DNA from: Brachypterus glaber
Lineage: Eukaryota > Arthropoda > Insecta > Coleoptera > Kateretidae
Direction: 5' to 3'
Assembly: GCA_958510825.1 (NCBI GenBank)
Contig: OY294052.1
Span: 5,539,816-5,603,815 of the forward strand
Length of the DNA: 64,000 nucleotides
Part shown: positions 24,109 through 35,599 of the stretch, in pieces
Layout of the letters: every line of letters starts with the position of its first letter
Numbering within the stretch: position 1 is the stretch's first letter
Made by a program: the position numbers and the translations under genes
The notes under the pieces: generated by a model
The model's database searches: none
What the model saw: only the letters and a program-made list of their open reading frames with translations
Told to the model about the DNA's origin: nothing

Positions 24109-24528
24109 TGCACTGAAAAAAATGACGTTCTTGGCTCAAAGTAGTCAACACTCTTGGCAGTTATTCTTTTAGCCTAAAAGATGTGTATCTTCACACAAAA
24201 CTATCTTGTCCCAAGAAAAGTGTCGCTTTTGAAATATTTTTAAAATTCTCTTGGACCTGGCGCATTTGTAACAAAAACCATTTATCTTGTTTTAAGATTG
24301 TTAAAAATTAAATCATTTTAAATACTTTGGCCTAAGAATTTTTCTTCTGAGACAAGACCACTTGCATTTCACACAAGATCAAAGAATTTTAAGTTAAAGA
24401 ATCAGAAAGATCTTGGCAAGTGATTTATATTTTTATGTTAAGAGAAGGCGCTTTTGGACGTATTCAAGAGTGCGAAGCATTTGGACTAATTTCATATGCC
24501 ATTACCGCAATGGTTCCTTTTTTTTGGA
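24109..24528 (+). mobile_element. TACACTGAAAAAA MITE, copy 5 (right end decayed)
   Basis: Starts TGCACTGAAAAAAATGACG; the right end is CCTTTTTTTTGGAG, so the terminal CAGTGTA is lost. Frames at 24413-24658 are within or run out of this copy and are not genes. Confidence 0.8.
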
Positions 24529-25491
24529 GTTCTATATTGCATTGCTCAAAATCCAGTGCCAGACTAAGGGCCTGCTTTTCAGGTTGTTATCGCCCCCCGG
24601 TAGAAAGTTTTTTAAATCGAAAATTCGGTTTCAGCACTTAAAAATACTTAAATCATGATAGGTTTTTTCCTTGGAAAAACTGATTTTTTTTTTGTAGACC
24701 AGTGTTATTGACCTTTTTTTAGTTGACTTCTAAACTTGGTCCAAGATTTACTACAGAGAAACTAAGACTCTAGAGGGCCGGTCTGAGTAAAAACCGTCCG
24801 GGCCGTTCTGTGAGGCCAGTCCAGCCCTGACTACGTACTTACGTTTTTTTATTAATTACAATCCACTTTAGAAGTTATAGCAGATTAAACAAAGAGATAT
24901 TGAGTGAGTTTAAAACTTTTATAACTTTTTTTAAAGTACTCAGGAAACTTCTGTTATAAACGGTTCTTTTCACCATAAAACTAACACAACAAACTCATTA
25001 AAAATGATGGTCAGATTTTAATTATCTAATTGGTGATTGGTCAGAACTGAAGTAACTTTTTTTATTTAAATCGAAAAGTTTTCAAACAAGTTTACCCCCA
25101 TTAAAGATTCTCAAACTAGGAATTCCACTAATTCGTATATTGGCATTCCTTTACTTATTTTTGGACGGATCACAGTGGTCTATAAATCTTTAAAAAGATC
25201 AACTTTTATGGCTATTCTGGGAAAATCCCGTCACGTCGAATTGTTTTGCTACATGGCCATGCATGAAATTTTCATAAAAATCAAGTTGACCAATGACATT
25301 TGCTCAAATAAATACTTTGAACTGACGTTTAAAAATTTAGCTTTTTTTAATTTTTTCATAATGTTTAGCTAATTATTGATTGTATTAATTGGTAATAATT
25401 GTAATTAGTTATATTTAAAAAATAAAAAGTTATTTATAGCTATTTTTTTGGGTTTAATTAGTAAAAATTGCACAAAGAACTGAAACATTAA
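24529..25491. other. Stretch without recognised features
   Basis: Slightly more GC-rich near 24590 and 24770-24830 (CCGGTCTGAGTAAAAACCG, CCGGGCCGTTC), then AT-rich. No gene was recognised. Confidence 0.4.
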
Positions 25492-26311
25492 GCCACGGCA
25501 TCTGTTCGCTGGGGATCTGCCACTTCATCTGACTTCAGTCTACGCAACGGTGTACGACAAGGAAGTTTAATTGCTCCTGATGCCTTCAATGCCTACATTG
25601 ACGACCTTCATACTCTCCTGGCTAAAGCCTCTGCTGGATGCTTTCTTGGTGGCCTAAAAGTCAACTGCATCAGCTACGCCGATGATATGGTCCTTCTTTG
25701 CCCCTCACTTCAAGGTCTACGTATGCTTATAAAAATACTGAAGACTTTGCCAAATCACGTTCTCTTAAATACAATAGTAATAAGAGTAAAGTTTTAGTGT
25801 TCAAGTCCACAAATTATAGAGACCTCTGTGTTCCTCCTGTTTATTTAAATAACTCTGTTGTTGAACGCGTGTTCGAAATCAAATAGGTCACGTTATCAAT
25901 GATATGCTAAGTGACAACTCTGACATTCAGCGTCACAAGAAAAACCTTTGTGCCCGCGCAAACATGTTAGCTAGAAAATTCTCTGTCGAGGTTAAGAACT
26001 CTCTTTTCAGGACATTTTGTTCTAACGCATACTGTGGTGAAATTTGGCTTGATCATACGGTGGCCTCGTGGCGAACTCTTCGCGTATGCTATAATGATGC
26101 ATATCGCCTTATCCATAGTGCCTCGGAAATGTTTGCCTCTGCCCGAATAGATACCCTGGATGCTCTGAGACGCAAGTTGCTCGCCTCTTTTGTGAAGCGG
26201 CTACTCTCCAGTCCTAATGTTTTCCTAAAAGCGTTTGTATCTTCGGACTGCTTTTGGGTTTCTGCACAAATCGCCACTTGGCGACGCCTTTGTTTCTTAC
26301 AAGTGACCTAA
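25492..26311 (+). pseudogene. LINE (non-LTR retrotransposon) reverse transcriptase fragment, broken
   Basis: The plus strand encodes the palm and C-terminal part of a LINE reverse transcriptase in three registers. The first reads SLRNGVRQGSLIAPDAFN and then the catalytic motif YADDMVLL at about 25675-25700. After a shift near 25740 it continues EDFAKSRSLKYNSNKSKVLV to a TAG at about 25886. After another shift it continues GHVINDMLSDNSDIQRHKKN through the post-RT region to a TAA at 26309-26311. The codon before the first register is a stop, and no endonuclease or upstream RT motifs were seen, so the copy is 5'-truncated as well as frameshifted. An AATAAAATTATTATT tail (26407-26450) follows. 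The GC content is visibly higher than that of the neighbours. The clade is not assigned. Confidence 0.85.
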
Positions 26312-26406
26312 TCATTTTATTTATTTATAAATTATAATTATTTTGTTTTGCTTTATTTTTATTTTTATTCATTTTATTATTTTGTAGTATATGGCCATTG
26401 TGCTGT

Positions 26407-26412
26407 AATAAA

Positions 26413-26450
<38 letters not shown>
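26407..26450 (+). repeat. (ATT)n 3' tail of the LINE
   Basis: AATAAAATTATTATT followed by more ATT units, directly downstream of the LINE's 3' UTR. This is typical of LINEs that end in a short tandem repeat in place of poly-A. Confidence 0.75.
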
Positions 26451-26451
<1 letters not shown>

Positions 26452-27582
26452 AAGTGACAGAAATCAATTGTATACATTTTAAATTATATAGATTTTAAGC
26501 AGGGTCCTTGGTTCAAGGAATCCTTTTTTTTTATATGCTGTGCAATGCATCCCTATACATTATCTCATTTCGAAAAAGGCATATAATAAATTAAATTAAA
26601 TAGGTTGTAAAAATAAGAAGTAATTATCTAATTGGTTTCTTAATCAAGCGAGTGCCAATGAAAATCCCTTTTATAGGAAAAATTAGTGAAACGAAGTGTA
26701 AAAGTAAGATCTAAAACACTTATATGGAATGGTAGTGGCTTACTCAGAATTAACACTCAAAAAGAACCGTTTTTATTAAGATAATCAAAAAGATAGAAAT
26801 TCTACTATGTATGCAGATTATTTTTTAACGTTTTTTATCAACCAATCGTTTAACAATATTTCTGACCACGTGTTTATTTCTGTCCAATCATATTACATAT
26901 ATATCGGGAATTTTCTACTGTAGAAAATTCTAGTGAGAATCGCTGTAGTATTTTGTTTTTCAGTATTTCTCTTTTACAACAAGATTTCATACCTAAAACT
27001 AATTAATAATTAAATATGAATATATTACTATTAATAATTATTGTTATTACTTTATTATTTACCAAAAAATACCACAAAATATTCTTCTTATAAAATGTAG
27101 TGACAGTTTTTATAGGTTGACTTTTATGAACATGCCTAGCGCAGTACCGCGCTAGTCAGTACTACAGTAAGTGACTTAACTACAGACAGAACCATAATTT
27201 TCAATTTAAAAATGGACCAAAAACGTTTTAGTTTAGCAATTGAGAATGAAATTAAATAAATCAAATTAAAGAATATGCTTCTAAAAATATTAAGATAAGT
27301 AATAAAACAATTTATATCATTTTGCGATGAAAAGAATATATAAGTTGGTTTGACATATTATAAATCGTTAAAAAATAATCTTCCGAATTACACATGATTC
27401 TTCGAATTATCGGGAAAAATTCACAGTTTACATTCAAATTTGTTATCAAACGAAACAACGCACTAATAGTGCGTTGTGGCGTCAGCAGCTTGCTGAGATG
27501 GAAGGACACCTATAATTTAGCTTATATGACGTTACAAATCTACAAGTTCTGTGTCTCTGAAAAGTAAAAAATAAAAACTATT
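26450..27582. other. AT-rich stretch; fragment of the foldback MITE at 26503-26534
   Basis: GGTCCTTGGTTCAAGGAATCC plus a T run at 26503-26534 is one end of the CCTTGAACCAAGG family. The small palindrome GAATTTTCTACTGTAGAAAA lies at about 26910. Nothing else was recognised. Confidence 0.5.
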
Positions 27583-27815
27583 CGCAAAATAAAATGAACC
27601 GACTTCTATGTTTCTAAAAAGTAAAAAATAAAAAATACTTAAGTCGGTGCCAATTTCAAAGCAAACAATAATAAAATAATAAAAAAATAATTGTTAGTAA
27701 TTAATTTAGGGAATGGTGTAATTGGCACCAACTTAATTATTTTTTATTTTTTACTTTTTAGAGACATAGAAGTCGGTTAATTTTTTTTTGCGAAAAGTTT
27801 TTATTTTTTATGACT
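27583..27815. repeat. ~230-bp foldback repeat
   Basis: The left arm (ATTCGCAAAATAAAATGAACC, then GACTTCTATGTTTCTAAAAA, AGTCGGTGCCAATT) pairs with the right arm (AATTGGCACCAACTT, then CTTTTTAGAGACATAGAAGT and TTTTGCGAAAAG). Non-coding. Confidence 0.65.
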
Positions 27816-29520
27816 TGTGTTTAGATAACCTACATAAAACTTTCAAGTGGTAAAAGTATGGAAAGTAAACAAAAAACAAGGCTTTCCGAAATTTTGAAAT
27901 TTTTCAAAATGGGAAAGCAAAACAAATCAGAAAGTCTATAGATTCTTGATCAAAATTCTTGACTCTCGACGACGTGACTATCTTGTCTTGCTTTTTAAAT
28001 TAAATTTTGTCTTGATTTTTCTTGAAATAGAGACAAGCAAAATTCATAATTAGGTGTGATGTAGCTTGTGTGGTGTGACCATAACTATATAAATTATAAC
28101 TATATCTGAAAAAAAAAAAGTTTCAGAGGTTTTTATCTTCTTATAACGTTTTACTGTACAAGTAAAGCAAAACCGTGATAACATTAATATGTTTTAAGCC
28201 TCCAGTTACGACATATGGTTCCAGCTTCTTACCCCTATCGCAAGAGTCACATAATTTTGCGACACTTTTTGGTAACGGTTCTAGGAACACTTTTGGTAGT
28301 TCTACCCCCCTACCCCCCGTCTAAAACATAACATTATTAATGTTAAAACTGTAAATCTATTTCACATTAATTTACAAATTCTTGAATTTGTACAGTTATT
28401 TATTTGCTGAATATAATTTGTATATTATCCTTAATTAATTACAAAAACGATAGATATGTGGGTATAAAGTTACATTCTGATCGAGTTAGTACGTTAGGTC
28501 GTTAAAATAAAGTTTATTAATATAAATCAACGATTAAACGGCTTATTTTAATCGAAATCCTTTAAAGTAAAAAGGAACGAAAATTCAATTTATCGGTTTT
28601 TAAATTATCCCGTTCTAAATGCCGACAAATTATTTTTGAAACAGTTTTTTTTTTCTTTATATGATATCCGTTTTATCGTGTAATTGACAAAATTAATGTT
28701 AAAGTTTTACTAAATGATTTTTTTAGGATGTAGATTTTATAAATGTTTGAGGATATACACGGTGTTTGCAGTGTTTTGGCGGAAAATAAAGCGGATGATT
28801 CTACTTCACAAAACATTAAAAATAAATACATAAACATATGTCCGAAAATAAACCATACTACGGCCCTTCGAAGAAAGACAAATTTGAATGGTGCAGGGCG
28901 ATTTTTGATTTAAAACTAAGCAAAAAAGTATTCTTCACCGAAACACCTAAATTTAATATTAAAGGAGTAATGGCCTTTTAAAAAGTTACTTCCTCTTCAT
29001 GTATTTTTTTTAAACGGTTGCTCCTACAGTGTTACACTTTGACATTTTTTATATATTTTAAGGAATCCATATTTTTACAAAAAATCGAAAAAAATACCTA
29101 CACATAAAAAAGTTTGGGGCAAAAATATGTTAAGCCTTACACATTTTGTCTGTAAAAAAGCAGACTTTTGTCACTTTTTTTCTGGGATCACTGTGTAGCG
29201 TTAACAGTGTCCTTATTTTTAGGTGAATATAATGGCCCTTCTTTAAAGCACACCTAAGAAAATGTTTTTTTTTAATTCTAATTTTCAAATTGTTTTTCTT
29301 GTTTTGTATGTATTATATATTGATTTTAATCTTGCTTTTAAGAACTAAGTGAAAAAAAAACTCAAAATTAAAATAATGTAAATATGCGTTTACATAGTTT
29401 GTTTGTTTGTTTTTTACATAGTGTTATCCATATTTATAATTTAACCATTTTACACATATCAAAATGCACAAAAATTCTATTTTTTTTATACTGACTATAT
29501 ACATATATAATTTAATATTA
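27816..29520. other. AT-rich stretch, nothing recognised
   Basis: No gene was recognised. A (GTTT)n-like run lies at about 29398-29412. Confidence 0.4.
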
Positions 29521-29870
29521 TGACATTGACATCATGTCAGTGTCAGTTAGATGACATTTATGTTGACTTTAAATAATTATATGTCAAGTTGTCATATTTA
29601 TTTGAAGGATAACAGTTTTCAAATTTTAATTTTGTCATTTTTGATTGACGTTGATATTCTGTCATCTTTTGTCTATTTTTTTAATGTAAATTTAATTTAT
29701 TGATATTTTTACCATTTACACTAGCTTTTATATTTAAATATTATATTGTTTTAATAAATTTGCCCTGAAGAAGCCCCAACAATAAGGGGCGAAACGTTGG
29801 CTTTATAATTTTAAGTTTTTTCACTGTGTTCTTAAAAGAAAGAATAAAATAAATATATTCTAATTTTCAA
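29521..29870 (+). mobile_element. Probable Penelope-like element terminal remnant
   Basis: The 3' part contains a hammerhead-type core at 29765-29800 followed by GCTTTATAATTTTAAG and an A-rich tail. This is the arrangement seen in Penelope-like terminal repeats, including the intact one at 30196-31512. No coding sequence remains. The left boundary is a guess. Confidence 0.4.
29765..29800 (+). ncRNA. Hammerhead-ribozyme-like core
   Basis: CTGAAGA is followed by a stem AGCCCC...GGGGC with loop AACAATAA and then GAAAC. This matches the conserved CUGANGA - helix II - GAAA layout. Penelope-like retroelements are known to carry such motifs. Stems I and III were not modelled, so activity is unknown. 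Confidence 0.5.
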
Positions 29871-30180
29871 TATTATAATATTAATTATAATATTATTGAT
29901 CTTACTACTAATATGTAGCATATAAATTGCACAAATTTAAATTTTTCAACTGTTTTTAATTAAATCTATCCGACTTTGAAAGTAAATGGTAACTATATTT
30001 ATAAGCGTTTTACTCGTCTGGCTAAATATGCAAAATCGAGGAAGTCAATTGCAAACGTGTTAATATAAGGTTCTTAGAAATTTGCTCTTATTTCCATGAA
30101 GAGATAATTTTATTATAAACGCGTGGTTTTCGGAGATAAATTTATACCTACAAACATATGTGCAAGCAGTTTAATTGTTT

Positions 30181-30195
30181 AATTGCTCAGTTAAA
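30181..30195. repeat. Left target-site duplication of the Penelope-like insertion
   Basis: AATTGCTCAGTTAAA is repeated exactly at 31513-31527 on the other side of the element. Confidence 0.85.
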
Positions 30196-30243
30196 GAACT
30201 TTCACTTTCGGGTTTAGACCGTGTTAATGGATTTTCACTTTCC

Positions 30244-30278
30244 GACGTTTCGTCTCTTACTACTAGAGACATCTTCAG
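30244..30278 (-). ncRNA. Hammerhead-like core in the inverted arm
   Basis: The minus-strand copy of the motif at 31394-31428: CTGAAGA, helix TGTCTC/GAGAC, GAAACGTC. Confidence 0.55.
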
Positions 30279-30321
30279 GGATTAATCTGAAACTAAGTTT
30301 CGAATCAACTTGTGTCACTAT

Positions 30322-30601
30322 TTATGACGAGTTGTGGTTATTCACCCGTGACGAGGTTTTTCCTATCAAAGACTTCCATATTGCAGGTAAGTGGTAACCA
30401 GTGTCCCGATTGATATTGTTAGGATGCTTGATGATTTCTATCGATTCCCGTATCTTCCTTGGCATTTTTCTGTTTTCTGTTAATATTTGTTTTGTTTCAG
30501 ACAAATTGATTTTATGACCTGTTTCATGTACATGTTCGGCTACTGCCGATAAGGAAATTTGTTTCTTTCTTATATTGCGCTCATGCTCTTGAAGTCTTGT
30601 A
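30322..30601 (-). pseudogene. Mirror copy of the GIY-YIG C-terminal coding region
   Basis: The minus strand encodes TRLQEHERNIRKKQISLSAV and onward to NNHNSS, the same residues as 173-263 of the plus-strand protein. It lacks the GIY-YIG signature itself, so it cannot act alone. Confidence 0.85.
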
Positions 30602-31350
30602 GGAAGAAAACCCACACTGACAGATACCTAAACGCATTTTCACATCACCATCCCTCTCAAAAACGCTCGGTAGTTAATTCACTTGTTCATAGGGCTTTCA
30701 TGATTTCAGACAAGAATTCCCTAGACACAGAACTCCTTAAACTAACCAAAGCCTTGACCATGAACGGTTATACCAAAAAAGACATTAATAAGACCATATA
30801 CAAATACAGAAATCCCAGACCCAAACAACAGGACAATAGTGACAATGACAGACAGACACAAGTTATACTTCCCTATGTAAGCGGTATCACGGATAAAATA
30901 GGTAAACTTTTGAAGAAGTCAAATATTAAGCCTATATTTCGGTCCAACCAAAAATTAGGTCAATGTTTGACTTCAACAAAAGACAAAATACCCCTGAGTT
31001 CAGAAGGCGTATATAAAATACCCTGCTCCTGTGGTACGGTTTACATAGGTGAAACTAAGAGAAAAATTTCTACAAGACTTCAAGAGCATGAGCGCAATAT
31101 AAGAAAGAAACAAATTTCCTTATCGGCAGTAGCCGAACATGTACATGAAACAGGTCATAAAATCAATTTGTCTGAAACAAAACAAATATTAACAGAAAAC
31201 AGAAAAATGCCAAGGAAGATACGGGAATCGATAGAAATCATCAAGCATCCTAACAATATCAATCGGGACACTGGTTACCACTTACCTGCAATATGGAAGT
31301 CTTTGATAGGAAAAACCTCGTCACGGGTGAATAACCACAATTCGTCATAA
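30559..31350 (+). CDS. Penelope-like RT C-terminus plus GIY-YIG endonuclease (partial)
   Basis: The open frame is 263 codons, but the first 14 residues come from the antisense arm. True element homology starts at about residue 15 (30601) with RKKTHTDRYLNAFSHHHPSQ, then KRSVVNSLVHRA. That is the segment just after the reverse transcriptase core in Penelope-like polyproteins. Residues 150-164 are the GIY-YIG signature GVYKIPCSCGTVYIG, followed by the conserved arginine (R173 in STRLQEH) and a C-terminal ESIEI segment (about 224-228) where the metal-binding glutamate is expected. Cysteines and histidines of the CSC and AEHVHETGH segments are present. GIY-YIG domains nick target DNA to prime reverse transcription. 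The catalytic YxDD part of the reverse transcriptase is missing because of 5' truncation, so this copy cannot be autonomous. It is recently inserted and undamaged within what remains. Confidence 0.9.
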   Translation: MFLSYIALMLLKSCRKKTHTDRYLNAFSHHHPSQKRSVVNSLVHRAFMISDKNSLDTELLKLTKALTMNGYTKKDINKTIYKYRNPRPKQQDNSDNDRQTQVILPYVSGITDKIGKLLKKSNIKPIFRSNQKLGQCLTSTKDKIPLSSEGVYKIPCSCGTVYIGETKRKISTRLQEHERNIRKKQISLSAVAEHVHETGHKINLSETKQILTENRKMPRKIRESIEIIKHPNNINRDTGYHLPAIWKSLIGKTSSRVNNHNSS

Positions 31351-31393
31351 ATAGTGACACAAGTTGATTCGAAACTTAGTTTCAGATTAATCC

Positions 31394-31428
31394 CTGAAGA
31401 TGTCTCTAGTAGTAAGAGACGAAACGTC
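31394..31428 (+). ncRNA. Hammerhead-like core in the 3' terminal part of the Penelope-like element
   Basis: CTGAAGA at 31394-31400, helix TGTCTC with GAGAC closing a loop TAGTAGTAA, then GAAACGTC. It lies about 45 bp after the stop codon of the endonuclease frame, where Penelope-like elements carry hammerhead motifs. Outer helices were not modelled. Confidence 0.6.
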
Positions 31429-31512
31429 GGAAAGTGAAAATCCATTAACACGGTCTAAACCCGAAAGTGAAAGTTCTTTATATCTTAATGGCCGTGAAAG
31501 CTTAAAATCTAA

Positions 31513-31527
31513 AATTGCTCAGTTAAA
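31513..31527. repeat. Right target-site duplication of the Penelope-like insertion
   Basis: An exact repeat of 30181-30195. Confidence 0.85.
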
Positions 31528-33590
31528 TTTTATTAGGATCTAATATGGAGGATATAACAATAAATATATATAAATATTTTCACATACATACTTACGAATA
31601 CAATTTCCTGTTGTTTATTCTTTGCCAAAGTTTAAATAGTTATTTACAGCACGCTGCAGCGTGAGTAAAATTCAAGGTTCAAATTCCCTAAACATATGTT
31701 ATATTTGATCTACGATTACTCATTTTTTATGTACAACGTTTAATCCAACAACCTTATTTTTATTTAAAAAAATCCTTCCTTTGCATTTCCGGGACTAAAA
31801 CATATTGTCTGACATTTTGCGGTTCACAGGTGTCTTGATTGCGATAATTACGTATCTGATATTAACACTTAAAAACTATTTTATATTTCAAATATAAGTA
31901 CTTAACAACCAAACGATGGTTTCGGTCGCGCAAAAAATATTGTATATACCTCATAAACTTAACCGTGCAGGACTAAAATAGACAGTTTACTATATTGGTT
32001 TGTTACTATTGTTAGATACTAAAAACTCAGCGAGGTTTTTATTGAGGTGGACCGCATCCCTAGAGATATTGATGAGTGAAACAATCCTTTATGAACAATA
32101 TTTAAGTAAAAAATAAATAATTATAATAATAACACTTCTGCGTCCCTTGAATTGTGCTCTGAGGCAAAGGGAGTATTATTTTCTTGATAAGCTATAAAAT
32201 TGACAAATTTTATCTAGCGACGAACGAAATTGCTCATATTAAAATAAAATCATCTGCGTTCATAAACCATAACAACCTGTAAAAATATATAATGCTTTAC
32301 ATTATATAACATACCCCTCGCAGTTGCAAGTAGTTTTTTTCGTGCTGAAAGAAGGGTATCGTTTTAAATAAGAGTTTTGGGCTAAATAAGAAAAATATGT
32401 TTTTGTTTAAAAAAGTGCAAAATTGTCTTTGGTAACACTGTCCCATGGAACTAGATGCTTTGGGTTATTGTTGAAGCTAATGGTTTGCTTACAATGTTAT
32501 TATAGTATAAATACCTCAAAAATAACTCCATAATCGTACTGAAACTTAAGAAACTAGTCACATAAGTCCAGCCTAATTACACGTTGAATTACAGTATATT
32601 AAATCCGTGAAAACTAATAAAATACAACCAAATATTTTAATATTATATACAAGAGCAGTGAACACAACACAGACCCACTTTGGCACCACTGTAGTAGTTA
32701 ATGTGCAAAGTTATTTTTATTTTGACGAGATGACATTTGGGGTGATTTTTTTTTAAGTTTGGTATAAATGAATGATCCTTTTAATAAAAGTAAACTTAGC
32801 TGTAAAAATAACGTTTATCGCACTTTTCCTTCTATTTTTTTCGATTTTTTTTTTAATTTTAGCCCCTATATTTTTTTTGGATTTTTTTAAACTTTGATAC
32901 GATTGTTCTTTTTTATGAAACTATTTTTTCTTTAAAAAAATCGATTTTATTAAGTATTGAAACCCTATAACTTTTTTATTTTTGCAGGGATTCCTTTTAA
33001 TTTCATTTTGGACAAAATTTTTCTTATTTCGTGGTCCAAAGTAAACGTACAATGCTCCTCCACTGTGAAGCTGCGAGGAGGATAATAAGATAGTAGTTGT
33101 CTATAATGGCTGCATAATGTAGCTAATTTAGACATACATATCACATCAGGGACCCCGGAACTAAAAATACGATGGTATATGTCAACGTCTTGGAATGTCT
33201 CAGCTGATATTAATATTGTAATAACTTTCTGACGCCTTTTCGTATTAGACGAGGGAGTAAAAATGCTTTTCCATCTGACAGCCTGAATAAACTGGGTCAA
33301 AAAATCAAAAAATTGAATACTCTACTAATATAACCTCAATCTTTGCAGTCTGACCACTAATTAAGAGTTTTGGTTCCAAATTAAATCAGATCCGTTTTTT
33401 AATAGGGCAGTAGATATCTCACTTTGTCTAAGACCACTAACTTTTTCTCTTTAAGGCCATTCGAATACCATTTTTGTAGTCGTAGTAAATTTTAACTGTA
33501 AGATACCGAACGGTTTTGTTTGATGTTTAATTTGAGGTTGCATCTGTTTACAGTTATAGTTATAAATGTCAAAAAAACCTCAAATTTAAA
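31528..33590. other. AT-rich stretch, one unassigned frame
   Basis: No gene was recognised. A 111-codon minus-strand frame at 32965-33300 (contains DVDIYHRIFSSGVPDVICMS and a basic C-terminus) lies just downstream, on the same strand, of the LINE remnant. It may be element 3' sequence, but I cannot match it. Poly-T runs fill 32740-32940. Confidence 0.35.
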
Positions 33591-33950
33591 TTATCTATCA
33601 TCTGTTGAAAATTCTTCACTCACTTGATCTAATATGCGCATGTAGTATACCAACTTAAAACAGCGAATATGAACTGTTCCCCCAAGGTTTCTGGTCCAAT
33701 ATATCCAGCATTCATTTGTAGGGTTCCAAACTGTTGTCAAGTATTGAAGATGAGAATGTGTTAAGGAAAAATACACGGATCTGACAAGAGTATATGGTAG
33801 ACAGTGACTAATCCTCCTCAATACACCGATACCGCTATTTTTCCTCTCAAGGTTTTGATATGTTTCACCAACTTAGTTTCTCATCTATATGATGACCCAG
33901 ATATTAAGTTATATTCATTATTATTTCTCTATTATATCGAGACCTTTAAA
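33591..33950 (-). pseudogene. LINE reverse transcriptase remnant (Jockey/CR1-like region)
   Basis: The minus strand reads YLGHHIDEKLSW (about 33900-33870) in one register. After a shift it continues SGIGVLRRISHCLPYTL and VRSVYFSLTHSHLQYLTTVW (to about 33700). This is the typical post-YADD segment of insect LINE reverse transcriptases (F/YLG..ID..LSW, then IGVLRR....P....R.VY.SL..SHL.Y....W). Homology fades after NPTNECWIYW, and the frame ends at a stop at 33591. Neither the YADD motif nor the endonuclease was found, so this is a short, frameshifted fragment. Confidence 0.7.
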
Positions 33951-34845
33951 AAAAAAATTATAGCCCAACTTATTGTGAATTATTATTTTGGTCCATAAGC
34001 CAGACATATCGAGTGTGAGAACTTTGATGCTATCGATAAAATTCCATACGAACAAAGCGCCAAAGCATTAAGATGTGCCTGTTTTGATTGGCTATCAGTG
34101 TACTATGCATATACATTTTAATAAATTGACATACGTCAGTTTTAAAGTAGATCCATTTATAGTAAGGTCAATTTAAAATGCATTTTACATATAAGTAGGC
34201 GGTACGATTGTTCTGTAAATTGATTTTTGGTAAGCAAATTCAAGAGCTCTAGAGCTTTTGTTTTATGTGAAACATAATTGGACATACGTAACAAAGTAAC
34301 TAAGTTATTTTATTATTATTTTTTTTTTCATTTTATACAAAATTTAATTGATCTATCTGGTTATATGACTAAAGAAATTAAAACTTAAACTAAAAATTGA
34401 CCAACAGCACAGCAAAAAAATAAATCTTACATTTTAACTTTTTTAATTAATTAATTAATCTGGCATTTTTTTGGTTGATTGAATTCTCAGTTTACGATAT
34501 TTTTTAGGACTAAATCATTTTGTAATGCCATATATATTTATTTTTACCCCCCCCCTCCCTCGGCTTGTTTTAATTTTAACAGGGAAAATTAAGACAAAAT
34601 AAATTAAAAGAATAGAATTTGCAAAATTTTGTGAAATAGAGGTATCTGCGGAATTAATATGGATAGATAGATTTACAACTACTACATTTTGGTATTTTCC
34701 GGTATCAATGGTAATCTTCCACAAGAACAGGTTCCCAGTTGTCAGAATTCTTGAAGATAAATGGATCTACTGAGACCTTTAGCTAATGGTAAAAATTATT
34801 TGCTGGGTGTAAATTTTGCACTCTGAATGATAAATTTAACTGCTT
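33951..34845. other. AT-rich stretch, nothing recognised
   Basis: Short C-rich run at 34547-34560; no gene or repeat was identified. Confidence 0.4.
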
Positions 34846-35155
34846 TAAACATACAATAATAATTGCCTTAATTATAAACAAAAAAACGCTAAAAATAGGA
34901 GTTTTACCCTATTTTTACCCCCTTACCCCCAATCGTTTACCCCCAAAATCTAATCAGCTCTTCGGAATACGATAATAAACAATATGCCAAAAACCGCAAG
35001 TCGATATCTCATGTAGAAATGGAGTTAGAGAGATTACACCCAGACAGACAGGCAGACGGACGCAAAAATTTTTTTACTGATTTCGACTGGTCAAAGATTT
35101 TGACTTTTCGGCGAAGATTTCAATACATCGGCACTCTTAGTAGTGCCTATATAAT
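34846..35155 (-). repeat. Dispersed repeat with GACAGACAG segment, copy 1
   Basis: Inverted relative to 37447-37800. Shared blocks include AACGATTGGGGGT (read in the partner), CGACTTGCGGTTTTT, TCTAACTCCATTTCTACATG and CATCGGCACTCTTAGTAGT. Element class unknown. Confidence 0.6.
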
Positions 35156-35599
35156 TGTATATTTTTTAAAAGAGAGGGAAGCTTAACACTGGTTAAATTT
35201 TCTTAACTGAAACTGGGTACCTTTTTTAATAGAAACACTCAAATAAATTCGCAATAAATTTACCGTAAATTTCGACGAGTGGAATCCATCAGACGCTGAT
35301 GGCGCCATTGCATTCGTAATTACGGTGGTTAATTTAGTCGAAACCCTCTCGATTTCGATCGGAAGTATTTTTTTTTTTTGGCGTTTTGCCTATCGAATTT
35401 TCTGTTGGTAATTCAAAACTACAACTTTCAAAAGCGTCCTTACTTACTTAAGTTAGGAATAAAATTCTACATTTAATGAGCAAATAAAAAATATAGCATT
35501 CCATTTAATAAAAAATTGAGTTTTTTATGTTAAAAATCCAAAAGTTTGAATAATAATTTTGAACGCACTGTATAAAACATTTTATTTTTTGTATTAAAG
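35156..35599. other. AT-rich stretch, nothing recognised
   Basis: No gene or repeat was identified. Confidence 0.4.

Larger units (their letters stand above)
30196..31512 (+). mobile_element. Penelope-like element, 5'-truncated, with inverted arm
   Basis: The 1.3-kb insertion is flanked by a 15-bp target duplication. Bases 30196-30602 are an inverted copy of the element's own 3' part (31070-31480). The translated part of the two arms is identical residue for residue over about 90 codons, so the insertion is young. The forward part starts at about 30603 inside the C-terminal reverse transcriptase region and runs through a GIY-YIG endonuclease to the 3' end. Terminal repeats in inverted orientation next to a truncated body are a known structural outcome for Penelope-like elements. 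A 30-bp segment (31481-31512) follows the mirrored part. Confidence 0.9.

Noticed and set aside
24413..24658. Frames containing FWTYSRVRSIW (also 21715, 24420, 45669)
   Set aside because: They lie in copies of the TACACTGAAAAAA MITE; the same stretch is non-coding in other copies.
32965..33300. 111-codon minus-strand frame
   Set aside because: No motif or family match was recognised, and it lies downstream of a LINE remnant; kept only as a note.
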